Positions 1-9,828 of a stretch of 64,000 nucleotides of DNA are shown in pieces. Source of the DNA: Armigeres subalbatus (lineage: Eukaryota; Arthropoda; Insecta; Diptera; Culicidae); the NCBI RefSeq assembly GCF_024139115.2, contig NW_026942880.1, positions 1 to 64,000 on the forward strand, given 5' to 3'. A model generated the notes under the pieces. That model searched no databases and was not told the origin of the DNA. It worked only from the letters and a program-made list of their open reading frames with translations. Positions within the stretch are counted from its first letter, which is position 1; the number at the start of each line of letters is the position of its first letter. Position numbers and translations under genes: made by a program.

Positions 1-750
1 TATAATTGTACATATATGGCATTGCATTTGATAACAATTTGGAATATGTGTGTCCACTAACAATGTTTCAAATAAAGATAGTCACTAAAATAAAAGCGCA
101 ATACCAATAATCGAAACACGATACTTAAACTAGATTACTTCTACTAATTCGCGAAAGTAAAACCAATATTCGATGAAAATTTTCTTAAAATATATTTCAA
201 TACCTCCCAACCTGCAACAATGGCAACGTTAATTTGGCTCACGCAGTCGTTTCATTTGACATAATGTCATTTGAATGATATATTGCCTCCCACGCCCCAG
301 ATTACATATTTACAGCAATGTCTTGTTAGACAAAGTTGTGACATTTCGAAAATGGCCGATTTTGATGCTTTCTCAAGGGCCTTTGAACTGAACCCAGGAA
401 AGTCCCCAGAATCATATACGATAACGATTGTACGATGATGCTTCGTTGAGGATAAAGTGAGTGTTGAATTAAAGTTATCATTATCGAGTATTAGTTGATT
501 TATCGATAATTATCGAGTTAACTGTAATAACTACTGCAGGTAAAAATTAGTACTTTGCAATGAAAAGGTTTTGCAATATGCATTTTAAGCATCACCGATT
601 AACCTAGTCGTACTGAATGGATGACCGGGTGTTCCGATTCCATCTGCATCTTCTCCAGCTTTTGATGAAGATTGTTTAAGAATAAGTCAGGCGTTCTCAG
701 TAGAAGGGTATATTGATATGTCTGCATCTCAGAACAAGTCTATCTGGTTA
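1..750. other. AT-rich sequence without a recognisable gene
   Basis: I see no open frame of note, no tRNA-like boxes and no clear terminal repeats here. There are a few short ATCGA/TTATCGA-rich stretches near 480-525. The SINE that follows has a clean target duplication, so this block is its left flank. Confidence 0.5.
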
Positions 751-758
751 TCACAAAT

Positions 759-1050
759 CTTCTTCTTCTTCTTCTTATTGGCATTACATCCCCACACTGG
801 GAGGGACAGAGCCGCCTCGCAGCTTAGTGTTCATTAAGCACTTCCACAGTTATTAACTGCGAGGTTTCTAAGCCAAGTTACCATTTTTGCATTCGTATAT
901 CATGAGGCTAATACGATGATACTTTTATGCCCAGGGAAGTCGAGACAATTTCCAATCCGAAAACTGCCTCGACCGGGAATCGAACCCAGCCACCCCCTCA
1001 GCATGGTCTTGCTTTGTAGCCGCGCGTCTTACCGCACGGCTAAGGAGGGC
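759..1050 (-). mobile_element. tRNA-derived SINE with (AAG)n tail, flanked by 8-bp duplications
   Basis: Read on the minus strand, the unit starts at 1050 with a pol III A-box-like TAGCCGTGCGGTAAG. A B box GGGTTCGATTCC follows about 50 bases on, and the unit ends at 759 in a run of AAG triplets. TCACAAAT occurs at 751-758 and again at 1051-1058, which fits a target-site duplication and fixes both ends. Related copies lie at 60152-60416 and 30822-31072. The tRNA-like head is a SINE promoter: the rest of a cloverleaf is absent, so this is not a tRNA gene. It resembles tRNA-SINEs common in Aedes genomes. I do not assign a family name. Confidence 0.85.
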
Positions 1051-1139
1051 TCACAAATATTCACGTCATATTTGTACCTAGTGCTAAATGAGCCAAACAC
1101 GAAATGGCGATTTTTTTACTACGTTGGCCCTACGTATTA

Positions 1140-1760
1140 AGTTTTTCTTTTGCTTTTTTTCGGGATTTTTTCAAGACATTACCGAAAAAATCTTTTGAAT
1201 TTCACTTGAAAAATCTGATTAACATCTCTAAAAATTCTTTAAGTTTTCCAAAATATTCATTTGGAAATTGTTTTCCGATTTTCCACGAGAACTATACTTT
1301 GAGGTTTTGAGAATTCTTTGGAATTACCAACAGAAGCTCTTTGGAATTCTAAAAAAAATGTTTGGAAGTTTAGCAGGAAATTCGTCAGAATTTCCACGAG
1401 AAATTGTTCCAAATTTCTACAGAAAAATGTTCAGAATATCCACGAAAAGTTCTTGTTGAGTATTTTTCGAAATTTAAATATAAAAATCTTTATAATTGTA
1501 GAAGAGTGCGGCTGATAGAATGGGTGCTTTAATGTTGGTATGTTCAGTCTAGAATCATAAGGACGGATAGTTTGGCATTGCATAGCATAGAGAGAAGAAG
1601 TTTTACAGGAAAATTATCTAAAATTTTCCCGAGAAAATTCTCTGGAATTTCAACGACAAATTCTTTAGAATTTCCGAAGAAGATTGCTCAAAATGTAAAT
1701 TTCGATGGAAAATTGCTCAGACGTTTCAAGGATTTTTTTCTCTCTTCTCTTGGTGCAGTA
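1140..1760. repeat. Degenerate A/T-rich repeat built on GGAATTTTC/GAAATTCC motifs
   Basis: This stretch repeats short units such as TTCCACGAGAA, TTTGGAATT and AAATTCTTTGGAATTTC on a loose 25-35-base spacing. A closely similar segment, including ACTATACTTTGA followed by ACCAACAGAAGCTCTTTGG, reappears at about 16020-16180 on the same strand, beyond the LTR element. Other blocks of the same texture lie at 4010-4440 and 53760-54180. The overlapping short frames here have no credible protein composition and I regard them as noise. Confidence 0.6.
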
Positions 1761-1919
1761 GACGTTCGATAACTGCAAGTAATTTAACTGCAACTCGATT
1801 ACACTTCTATTACATCTGACGTCGACTGACAACCGTTTGACGTCTATAATGCGTTGCAGTTATCGAACGGTTATCTAACGACTAGTGTATTGTTCATAAG
1901 AACTTCTTGGGAAATTCCG

Positions 1920-2170
1920 TTGGCTAAAAGCAAAATACAGCCGAACTTGAAATTAGGCCGAAAATCGTTTTGCCTAACAGGTCGTTTGGCCGAATATGTC
2001 ATCAGCCCGAAAATGCCGTTTGGTCAAAATGGTCGTTTGATGGAATGGTTTATTCACCCGAATATGTCGTTTGGCTCAACGGGTCATACGGCCAAATGTC
2101 AATTACTGAACGGATAATATGGTCAAAAATGTCCACCCGTTTGACCAAATGACATTTACGGCGAAATAGC
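1920..2170. repeat. TTTGGCCGAA-type degenerate array
   Basis: Variants of TTTGGCCGAAT, GTTTGGTCAAAATG and CGTTTGGCTCAA recur every 15-25 bases. The core TTGGCC(G/A)AA is nearly palindromic, so the array reads similarly on both strands. Similar arrays lie at 3390-3970, 15890-16020, 31620-31925, 34776-34840 and 35905-36012. I see no terminal repeats or coding sequence. Confidence 0.7.
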
Positions 2171-2231
2171 CTTTTTGTCAAATGACCATTGAACGAAATT
2201 TTGTAACCTCTCTACTTTTCAAGTCGATACT

Positions 2232-2452
2232 GGCCTTTAAGGACACTCCTTACGGGATCCAAATTCAAAAGTACACGCGTTTTCAAGGGCACACCACTTA
2301 ATACAGATTATTTTATTATTCCACGCATGCTGCGACGCAGCAATACAGCAATAATAAAAATGACAGTTGTGCGTTGCTTCCGTATTGAGTGGTGTGTCCT
2401 TGAAAACGCGAGCACTTCTAAATCTGAATTCCGTAAGGAGTGCCCTTAAGCC
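2232..2452. mobile_element. Foldback MITE with ~70-bp inverted arms
   Basis: The left arm (about 2232-2305) begins GGCCTTTAAGGACACTCC. The right arm (about 2382-2452) ends GGAGTGCCCTTAAGCC, which is its near-complement. The arms share CGCGTTTTCAAGG and the segment around ACACCACT. The middle contains a small palindrome, GCTGCGACGCAGC, near 2328. There is no coding capacity. A target duplication could not be fixed, because the ends abut similar TTGGCC-rich sequence. Confidence 0.75.
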
Positions 2453-2934
2453 AAAAGTCATCTAACCAAATCCTATTAAGCCGAATTGAACGCCCATCCA
2501 AAGCTGTTATCAGGTCGAAAATTATTTGTCCGAATAGTGTGAAAGACCCAATAGTGGAGGAACTAAGCACGTCACTACACTTATTTCTTGATTACATCTA
2601 ATCTAAACTTCATTTTTCTTACCTGGAGGGTGCATCCGGAAGCTTATTGTATCTACATTTAATTCGAACTGTGTTGAAATTTTATCTTATCCTTTGTTGC
2701 CTGAAATTAATCCTCCAATTATTGGTGCAGTGTTCCAATGTCTATCGTGTTATGACGACAGGTCAACCAATTGACCGGTAAGGTGGGTTGCTGCGTTTAA
2801 TTTGTAGAATTTCTGTATTACCGCAACTATAGGAACACCCACTTCTATCGGAACGTTTGCCCTATGTAGTTTGGCCAAAAGCCCTATGTAGTTTGGCCGA
2901 AAGGGACAGGCCGAACTGGTAATTTGGTTGTTAA

Positions 2935-3375
2935 AAACAGAGTCTCTTAATTCTCGTGTATACATGGATGAGACAGTGTGCCATGAGCTAAAAAAGCTCA
3001 CGTAGCACCGATTCTGTGCGACGAGAGAAGCCAGCGCGCGCATAAAATAACTGAGTGAGCGTGTCTCAATGTACGTCTCATGAGACTCATCTCATGCGCT
3101 AGGAATGCATAGTTGGCGTTACTTAGGCGACGATATTATTGAATGAAAATTTCCCGCCCAAGCTGTTTTACGCACCTCCACTGTTGTTTGCAAAGGTTTG
3201 CCATGGCAAACAGCGCATGAGCTGATCGCATTGAGATGTCTCAATGCGACTCACCAATGTTAATGTGAGGTACACAAGCTTCGTGAGACTCGCGTGCGCT
3301 AAATTTTATGTGCGCGTAGCAGTCGTTGCTCAATCTCATCCTTTTTTGTACGCGTGCATGATGTCTGGTTAAAAA
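2935..3375. repeat. Imperfect inverted-repeat element, non-coding
   Basis: Segments near the left side (GCGCGCATAAAATAA at about 3035) pair with the right side (AAATTTTATGTGCGCG at about 3302). ATGGATGAGACAG near 2964 pairs with CTCAATCTCATCC near 3330. Between them are several ATGAGAC/GTCTCAT pairs. This looks like an old MITE with diverged arms, and the exact ends are uncertain. Confidence 0.45.
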
Positions 3376-3389
3376 TCGTTAGACTGAAT

Positions 3390-3970
3390 TGATCATTTGA
3401 CTGAAAATGCCATTTGGTAGAAGGCCATTTGACAACAAGAAAGATTTGGCCCGAAAATGTCCTTTCTGCAAAAAAAAACCCATTCAGCCAAACGGCATTT
3501 TTATCACATGACCTAATCGGCCAAATGAATTTTGGTCAAATGATCAATTCAGCTGAACGACACTTTCCGCAATGACATTTGGCCGAAATGGTTGTTTTTT
3601 CTGTTCGGCCGAATCTTCCTTTTGGCTGTATGTCACTTTCGGCCAAACTACATTTTTGGACAAACCATTTTTACACTGATAATATTTTCAGATAAAAAAT
3701 CAGTTCGGCTCGGCTAAATGGAATTTATGCCTAAAGGCCAGTATCGACTTTGAAAAGTCGACTTGAAAACTGAATTTTGTTCAATGGTCATTTGTCAAAA
3801 AGGCCATTCAACTAAACGAATGGCCAGTTTTGACCATATGATCCGTTTAGCAATTGACATTTGGCCGTATGCCATTGTCGGCAACATTTTCGGCCAAACG
3901 GCATTTTTGGCGTAATGACTTCTTCGGCCAAACGATCGATTCGGCCAGACGAATTTTTAGGGCAAACGCC
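3390..3970. repeat. TTTGGCCGAA-type degenerate array
   Basis: Dense recurrence of GGCCAAAC, CATTTGGCCGAAATG, CATTTTTGG and similar motifs, with no unit long enough to align cleanly. It continues the array interrupted by the inverted-repeat element at 2935-3375. Confidence 0.7.
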
Positions 3971-4009
3971 TTTGACAAATTACCATTTCGGTCGTCTGTC
4001 GCTTTCGGT

Positions 4010-4440
4010 CAATAAAATTTCCCAATAATTTCTTATGGACATTACAAAGAATTTCCTTTAATTGAAATCTGCGTTTTGAACAATCCTCCGCTGAAACTTT
4101 GAAGAATTTTTCGTCGTGAAAATTCCAAAGAATTTCCCGTGGTTTTAACGTTAGCTCTAGTCTAGTCGTCTTCATTTATCTAGATTGAGATAGTCTACCA
4201 GTCACAAGCTCCTACAATCATGGAGAATTTTCTGTGTAAAATTAACGAAGAAAAGAATATCTTCCTGAAGAAATTTGGAATTTTTTTTCCGTTAAATTTT
4301 GAATAAATTTAGCATGAAAAATCCGATGAATTTTCCGCTAAAATTCCAAACATCTTTCCTTAGCGAATCCAAAAAGCTCCTCTTGGTAATTTCAAAGAAT
4401 GCTCAAAACTTCAAAGTAGTTTCCGTGAAAAAAGTGAAAT
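4010..4440. repeat. Degenerate AATTTCC/GGAAATT repeat
   Basis: The same texture as 1140-1760 in the opposite sense: AAAGAATTTCC, AAAATTCC and CCGAAAATTC recur. It runs directly into the (AT)n tract that holds the LTR element. Confidence 0.5.
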
Positions 4441-4457
4441 TATTTGTCAACCGAAAA

Positions 4458-4462
<5 letters not shown>

Positions 4463-4521
<59 letters not shown>
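4463..4521. repeat. (AT)n microsatellite at the left junction of the LTR element
   Basis: An uninterrupted AT dinucleotide run ends where the LTR begins (AAGTTATG at 4521). A second (AT)n run at 15727-15811 abuts the other LTR. The simplest reading is one AT tract split by the insertion, which fits the known preference of gypsy-group errantiviruses for alternating purine-pyrimidine (ATAT-like) targets. Confidence 0.85.
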
Positions 4522-4523
<2 letters not shown>

Positions 4524-4703
4524 TTATGCTTCGTTCACAACGAATGGCATAAAAAATAAATTTATTATCGATTTAATCTTAAGTCAAACATATCACACTT
4601 AGAACTAACTCACTTTTTGCGTTTCACTTGCTTTTATAATATAAAATTGCTGCAACTGCGAATTCCTGGGTGGCATGACTCTGGCTTGACATCGTTACTA
4701 TGG
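4522..4703 (-). repeat. LTR of the errantivirus (3' LTR), distal part, cut by nested transposon
   Basis: It matches the first 180 bases of the LTR at 15441-15728 except for one substitution (GAATGG versus GAATGA) and one A indel in a homopolymer. AATAAA read on the minus strand, near 4552-4565, is a candidate polyadenylation signal. The LTR stops at CTATGG (4698-4703), the target duplication of the nested element, and resumes at 8665. Confidence 0.93.
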
Positions 4704-5667
4704 AGCGATTCCAAGCAACAGCATCAAAATTTAAGAAAATTTTTAATTCATGATTTTCTATTGAGTTGAAACTTTGCACAGTTTTTAATTTCATCTAAAT
4801 CGTCATTTTCGATATCAAATCTTCATATTGAGTCACGACTAACTTTTCAAAAGGGTGTATGTGAAAATGGTTCAAAATATTTAAAAAGCTGCACAGCAAA
4901 ACGGAATGTTCGATTGTTATGATTTTTTCAGCAAAGTTAGACAACTAAATGGTGATTCTTAAGAAAATGTGCACAGTAAAAAAAATTTTTTTTGCCTTTA
5001 AAAATATCATTTTGTCACAAAAACTCAAATATCTCAAAACCCTATCTTTTTTTCGAACGTATTTTTTTAGGAAAACGGTCCATTATATTAGCTATCTACC
5101 ATAAAAATTTTGGTGATGGTAAACTAATAAACAAAAAGTTATGACATTTCAAACATTTCACAATTTTCACATATAGTAAACAAAAAATTTCCGTGTATTT
5201 TTTTTTTCAAGAATCGCAGTTTGATGCTGATTTTATTGTTAAGGGCCTTGCGTGAGTTAAACAAGTTGTTTGTATGATATTCCATATTTATGTATTCATC
5301 GATATTATGTATATTATATGTATAAATATTATATGTATAAATAAATAAAAATTAATTAATATTATCCTAAGTATTAAATTAAATGTGGCAGTTACACAAT
5401 GTTGTTATAGAAACTCTAAGAGTTTTGGGTTTGAATTTTGGTATGGGTTATGATATCATGAAAACAGTTTATTAATACTTATTTTTTATTTATACAAATT
5501 TTTAAAATATCGAACACTTTTGAATTATTATCAGCACAGTTTGAGTATAGTTTTGCTTTAATTTTATTTTCCGACAATGGAATGAAACAGTGAAATTTTG
5601 GGTTCCTTGGATCGTTTTCGCGTTATTAAATTGCTCGCTGAGCTCTGAAGCCTTTATTTCGTACTCT

Positions 5668-6314
5668 TCAGTAGTAGTAAAACAAAATGATAATTTGGTT
5701 AAATCTTTTCTTTTCTACGATTTGCCCAATCAAAAGTTCTTTCGCAGTTTTAATTGGATGCTCACGTTCTTTGGCTAAACTTGCTCTTGTGGCCATGCGC
5801 TTTATTGTTCCTCCGATAGCATCACAAGGACCTTTGCCATGTGATGTAGCAAAAAATGCCATTCTGCATCAATTCCGTACATTGATTTAAATTGACATAG
5901 GCTCGAAAAATTCTTACGATTTTTGTACTGCGACGCTGCTCCATCAGACATGAAATATATCTTTTTGACTTCTTTATGCTTATCAACGCGTAAAAAGTTA
6001 ATCATTTTTTCAATGAACAAGTTTACGGATACTGAATCGTGTCTTAAATCTTCGGAAATTATAATAAAACTTAAGTGTTCAATTTGCGTACTTCCATGAA
6101 AATAAATAACGAATGGATGAATTGTAGCTTGTTGTACGTTCCAGTGATGGGACTGCACTTCATCTTGCAATACAAAGCTGTAATTTTCAGAAAAATCACA
6201 AATGACTAAAAATTCACCATTTTGTAATGTATTTTTCGTATTTTGGATTGTAAGCTGTAAGCTGGATTGTTCTGTTTTAATGAAATCGTGAGGGATTAAA
6301 CTTTCTAATTTCAA
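5668..6314 (-). pseudogene. Transposase-like C-terminal region with conserved D...D motifs, frameshifted
   Basis: The first frame (6314-5802, 170 codons) has ICDFSENYSF with Asp at residue 40 and MSDGAASQYKNRKNF with Asp at residue 124. Near residue 150 comes AEWHF, after which the frame is lost. The natural continuation (SHGKGPCDAIGGTIKR, ASLAKEREH) is in another frame at 5862-5668, overlapping by about 60 bases. The pattern suggests an RNase-H-like DDE/D catalytic fold, and I recall similar SDG.A.QYKN...AEWHF...SHGKG proteins from arthropod and hydra genomes without a firm family name. It lies inside the inverted ends of the nested element, which supports a transposase role. It is not functional as read, and the final acidic residue cannot be placed. 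Confidence 0.75.
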
Positions 6315-6378
6315 GCAAAATATGACACAAACTCATCTACAGGTTTTACAATAGTTTCTATGTCACACCTATCCGTGG

Positions 6379-6744
6379 TCACCCATTGCTCAAATGATAA
6401 CTGATCAATATATTTTCTTCAAACTCAGCGAATAAAGTATTTTCCAATGATGAAGAATCTGGACAATCCGAACAAGATCGTAGATAGCAATTTGATGTTG
6501 TATTTTCACACAAAAGACTACCAGTTAACATTTTAATATCCTTTGTTAAATTGATTCTTTTCAAACTATGTAAAATAAGATTAATATTCTCATGGGTTGT
6601 GCACACACACACATTATGTGTTCCTGAATTGGAAAGAAGCTTACATTGCCTTGGCCGAAGGCTTGCAAATGAGGAAAAACCTATTTTAATATTATCGTGA
6701 ATTTCCTTGAAGCGTGTGTACGCTTCTTTCAAAGTCGTCATCAT
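6379..6744 (-). pseudogene. Transposase-like middle region of the nested element
   Basis: A 121-codon frame with AYTRFKEIHDNIKIGFSSF and LRPRQC, then GTHNVCVCTTHENINLIL and a Cys-rich CYLRSCSDCP. The cysteine and histidine spacing suggests a metal-binding or structural domain ahead of the catalytic region at 5668-6314. The frame ends near the next fragment, with about 65 bases between them holding a break. The order on the minus strand (7617, 7100, 6744, 6314) is that of one protein cut into pieces. Confidence 0.65.
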
Positions 6745-6911
6745 TAATCGTTTTTGGATTGCTTGACGCTTTCCATCTTTTTTACTGATACATAATCTTT
6801 TGACCAGGCATAGCTCGACTTACTTCATCATCTTCAAAATATTGAACTACTATTTCTTTTGTCTCATCTGTTAATGCAGTACTAGACCTAGTACTTTTGT
6901 GTGAAAGACAG

Positions 6912-7100
6912 TTATTCTTCAATTGTTTTGCCTCTTTTTACTGTATTTCTATTGGTTTTGAACTCATCAATGGCATCCTGAATAGACCACGAACTTGGCA
7001 GCATCGACAAAATCAATAATTTTTCTTTCCTTGCCGTGGCTGCATTCGAGAACCTTTCCTTCATATTTATAATTACCTCATCGTAGTCTGTATTTTCCAC
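6912..7100 (-). pseudogene. Transposase-like fragment, possible helix-turn-helix segment
   Basis: A 62-codon frame: MKERFSNAATARKEKLLIL, then LPSSWSIQDAIDEFKTN and TVKRGKTI. The WSIQDAIDEF...NRNTVKR pattern could be a helix-turn-helix, but that is only suggestive. It lies between the N-terminal Cys-rich piece and the middle fragment of the same element. Confidence 0.5.
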
Positions 7101-7149
7101 ATCATCAGGTCCTAATTTGAAGAGGTTTCTTCGTACAGCTTCGTTTATT

Positions 7150-7617
7150 TCACGGTATTTTCTCCGGGTAATAAACGTAGTCCATCTTACTCCATTTAAT
7201 CGGAGTCACTTTTATCCCAGCTATGCCCTCGTTAAAGCGTTCGATGTTGACCTTTTGGATACACTCATCTTCCGATTGATTTGTTGAAACAGATTTCGCT
7301 GATGGTACGGTGGCAAGGCTCTCATCACTTAATACTTCTGGTAATTCCTCAGTTGTTGTCGATACATCTGGCAATTCCTCAGTTGCTGTCGTTTTCGAAC
7401 TTCCTGCGCTCTGCTCAACCGATGATATACAGATTGCTCTTTTGTCAACGTTTAGACGGCAGGGCGTGCAAATGCGTAAATTTGTATTCAATGTGGACAT
7501 TGGAGCATAACCAGTCGCTTTCAGTTTATCTATGGTGCTTTCGGTGAGATTTCGTAACTCTTTTGAACACTTTTTTCCATCAAACGGCCTACAACAGTTG
7601 AGAAAGCGGCTACTCAT
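7150..7617 (-). pseudogene. Cys-rich N-terminal protein of the nested transposon
   Basis: A 155-codon frame begins MSSRFLNCCRPF and has KKCSKELRNL, then RICTPCRLNVDKR, giving a Cys2...Cys2-like arrangement over the first 65 residues that could bind zinc. A low-complexity stretch follows, with a repeated TTEELPDV/TTEELPEV motif. DNA transposases often carry a zinc-binding DNA-recognition domain at this end, which fits its position. I see no direct family signature, and the rest of the protein is interrupted downstream. Confidence 0.55.
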
Positions 7618-8664
7618 GTTGTTCGTAATATTTCAATAAACAAAATCACTTTTAAGTTTTACTGACTAGTTTGGTGTCATTTGCTTGACTGAAGAAAAAA
7701 ATTACTATAAGATCTTTAACAACCATAGTAGTAATTTTTTTGCTTTTTCGTGAGCGTAATTTTTTTGCTTTTTCGTCATGGTATGTACCTATCATGCATT
7801 TGTTGTTGTTGAAGATACCCGTTTCCTCCCGATCATAAAGTCTATTCTCTAAGAGGTATATTTTTGCAGGTAAACTATAGACGTACACGTGTATATAAAT
7901 CTTTGATTTTGCAGCTTTTGTCTTAAAAATAACATTTCTGATATGTTTCTATCAACGTTATTATCAACAGGTTTCAACACTATTAAAAGAATTTTCCGCC
8001 AGTCACGTGCAATGAAAATTATGACACTATCAATACTTTTGATCACAACACTGGATCGTGTCTAAGTTTCTTATAGATGCTATGAATAATTAAATCAAAA
8101 TATCATGAAAACAACTTGTTTAAATCACGTCCCTTAACAATAAAATCTGCATCAAACTGCAATTCTCGAAATAACTTACACAGAAAAAATTTTTTTTTTA
8201 CTAAATGTGAAAATTATGAAATGTTTGAAATGTCATAACTTTTTTGTTTATTAGTTTACCATCACCAAATTTTTATGGTAGATAGCTAATATAATGGACC
8301 GTTTTCCCTAAAAAACTTACGTTCGAAAAAAGATAGGGTTTTGAGATATTTGAGTTTTGTGACAAAATGATATTTTCAAAGGCAAAAAAATTTTTTTTTA
8401 CTGTGCACATTTTCTTAAGAATCACCATTTAGTTGTCTAACTTTGCTGAAAAATCATAACAATCGAACATTCCGTTTTTGCTGTGCAGCTTTTAAATATT
8501 TTGAACCATTTTCACATACACCCTTTTGAAAAGTTAGTCGTGACTCAATATGAAGATTTGATATCGAAAATGATGATTTAGATGAAATTGAAAAACTGTG
8601 CAGAGTTTCAAATATTTTCGAAATGGTCGCTCAGGATCGACTGACATGCCCCCGTGGAATGCCT

Positions 8665-8777
8665 CTATGGCGGGTGAATATTGCGAACCTCATCGGTTTC
8701 GTCTTCGCGCGTGTAACAGGCTGGATGGATGTTGGCGTTGTTGCTATGGGCCTAGGTGGCGGGGACCAACATAACGT
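8665..8777 (-). repeat. LTR of the errantivirus (3' LTR), proximal part
   Basis: It starts with the duplicated CTATGG and matches 15615-15728 base for base as far as I can read. It ends at CATAACGT. The complement of CTCCCCTCTTAG just beyond (8778-8789) is AAGAGGGGAG on the minus strand, the expected polypurine tract for plus-strand priming. Confidence 0.92.
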
Positions 8778-8785
8778 CTCCCCTC

Positions 8786-9685
8786 TTAGTGTCGAGCGTC
8801 CTCGGTTGACCTATTTGATCCTTTCGTAAGGACGAATCTGGGTTCTGGAATGATCGATTTTGCCAGAAAGGTGACTTCATCTGTCGGGGGGTTGATTGGT
8901 GTTATTTTCTGACTGCTTTCCAATGGGCTGGTTTTGCTTTTCCTGTCGGAGATCTGTAAGGTGACTATGTTTTCCTTCTGGTTTTGATGAGGCTGGTTAT
9001 TAACCTTGGTTTTGTATCTATGAATACAGAAAATGATTAGTGGTAAAAGGATGATGGAGGCAATTGCTGTTCCACCAAGTGTCTGGGAGCTGATCATGTG
9101 TAGTCTTAGTCGTTGAATTTCTTGTAAGTTATTGAAGTTTAACTGCTGTATTTCTTCAATGTCTACTTTCTGTTTGATGACTTCGATCTCCTTACCGAAG
9201 ATGGGTGTGAGATACTCATGTTGGTTTATCGTGTTCATATGGCTTTTGAACGTGAGATTCTGCACCGTGACTGTACAATTACCTGTTTCAATAACAGTAG
9301 GTACCGAGATAATTCGTGATGCTCCACATGAATCGAATACGTTTATTGCTTTATAGGTGTCGACAAGAATAGTTCCAGTGTTGACCTCTTTGATAATTGG
9401 TTCATCTGGTTGTTTACTCATTGGACATTTAGCTTTCTGGTTGGTTAGGATGTTGAAGATACACTCATCATTGACCGGAATGTTATTGTTGCAAATGAAG
9501 CACCAACCATTCTGTTCATAAAATGTTCGTTGGTAGTTAGCCACATAGCGGATACTTGTGTTGATTCTAGTTCCGTTTACGTTGACGGGTTCTAGTTGCA
9601 TCAAGCCATACTCTCTCGATTCGACGATTGGAAGTTTTACAATTATAATAACATGATTGTTTTGCAAAGATACAATGGATTGCAC
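8786..9685 (-). pseudogene. env: Errantivirus env, C-terminal part (ectodomain, membrane anchor, tail)
   Basis: A 299-codon frame running to a stop just before the polypurine tract, the usual position of env. It contains Cys pairs (WCFICNNN, DECIFNI, KAKCP), N-glycosylation sequons (NGT, NTS, NCT, NLT), a heptad-like stretch before the membrane, and a hydrophobic anchor TAIASIILLPLIIFC at about 9020-9065 (plus-strand numbering), then a basic and polar cytoplasmic tail. The baculovirus-F-like Env of errantiviruses has this plan. The N-terminal half is in a different frame upstream (9829-10394), with the break between about 9690 and 9830, so no single product is encoded. Confidence 0.85.
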
Positions 9686-9828
9686 AAACTTATAAATTTC
9701 ATCCTCAAATTTTACAGTTATCTGTTGTTCTACGAGAAAATTCCAAATATAATCTTTTTCATCTGTGCTGAGAATATTTTTGTTTAGGTGATTTGATTTA
9801 GAGAAGGCAATCTGTTCTTCAAGGTCTT

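Larger units (their letters stand above)
4704..8664 (-). mobile_element. DNA transposon with ~0.55-kb imperfect inverted ends, nested in the LTR (6-bp duplication CTATGG)
   Basis: The ends are AGCGATTCCA and TGGAATGCCT, imperfect complements of each other. CTATGG stands at both flanks (4698-4703 and 8665-8670), and the intact LTR has a single CTATGG, so the insertion and its duplication are proven by the uninterrupted copy at 15441-15728. The long arms (about 4745-5290 and 8105-8625) match over stretches such as GAAAATGGTTCAAAATATTT and CCATTATATTAGCTATC. Between them lie minus-strand fragments of a transposase-like protein. A 6-bp duplication excludes TTAA and TA superfamilies. I cannot name the superfamily; IS3EU and Dada are known for duplications of about this length. 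Confidence 0.9.

Noticed and set aside
1031..1050. tRNA gene (A and B boxes)
   Set aside because: Only the promoter half is tRNA-like; the repeat has a SINE body, tail and target duplications.
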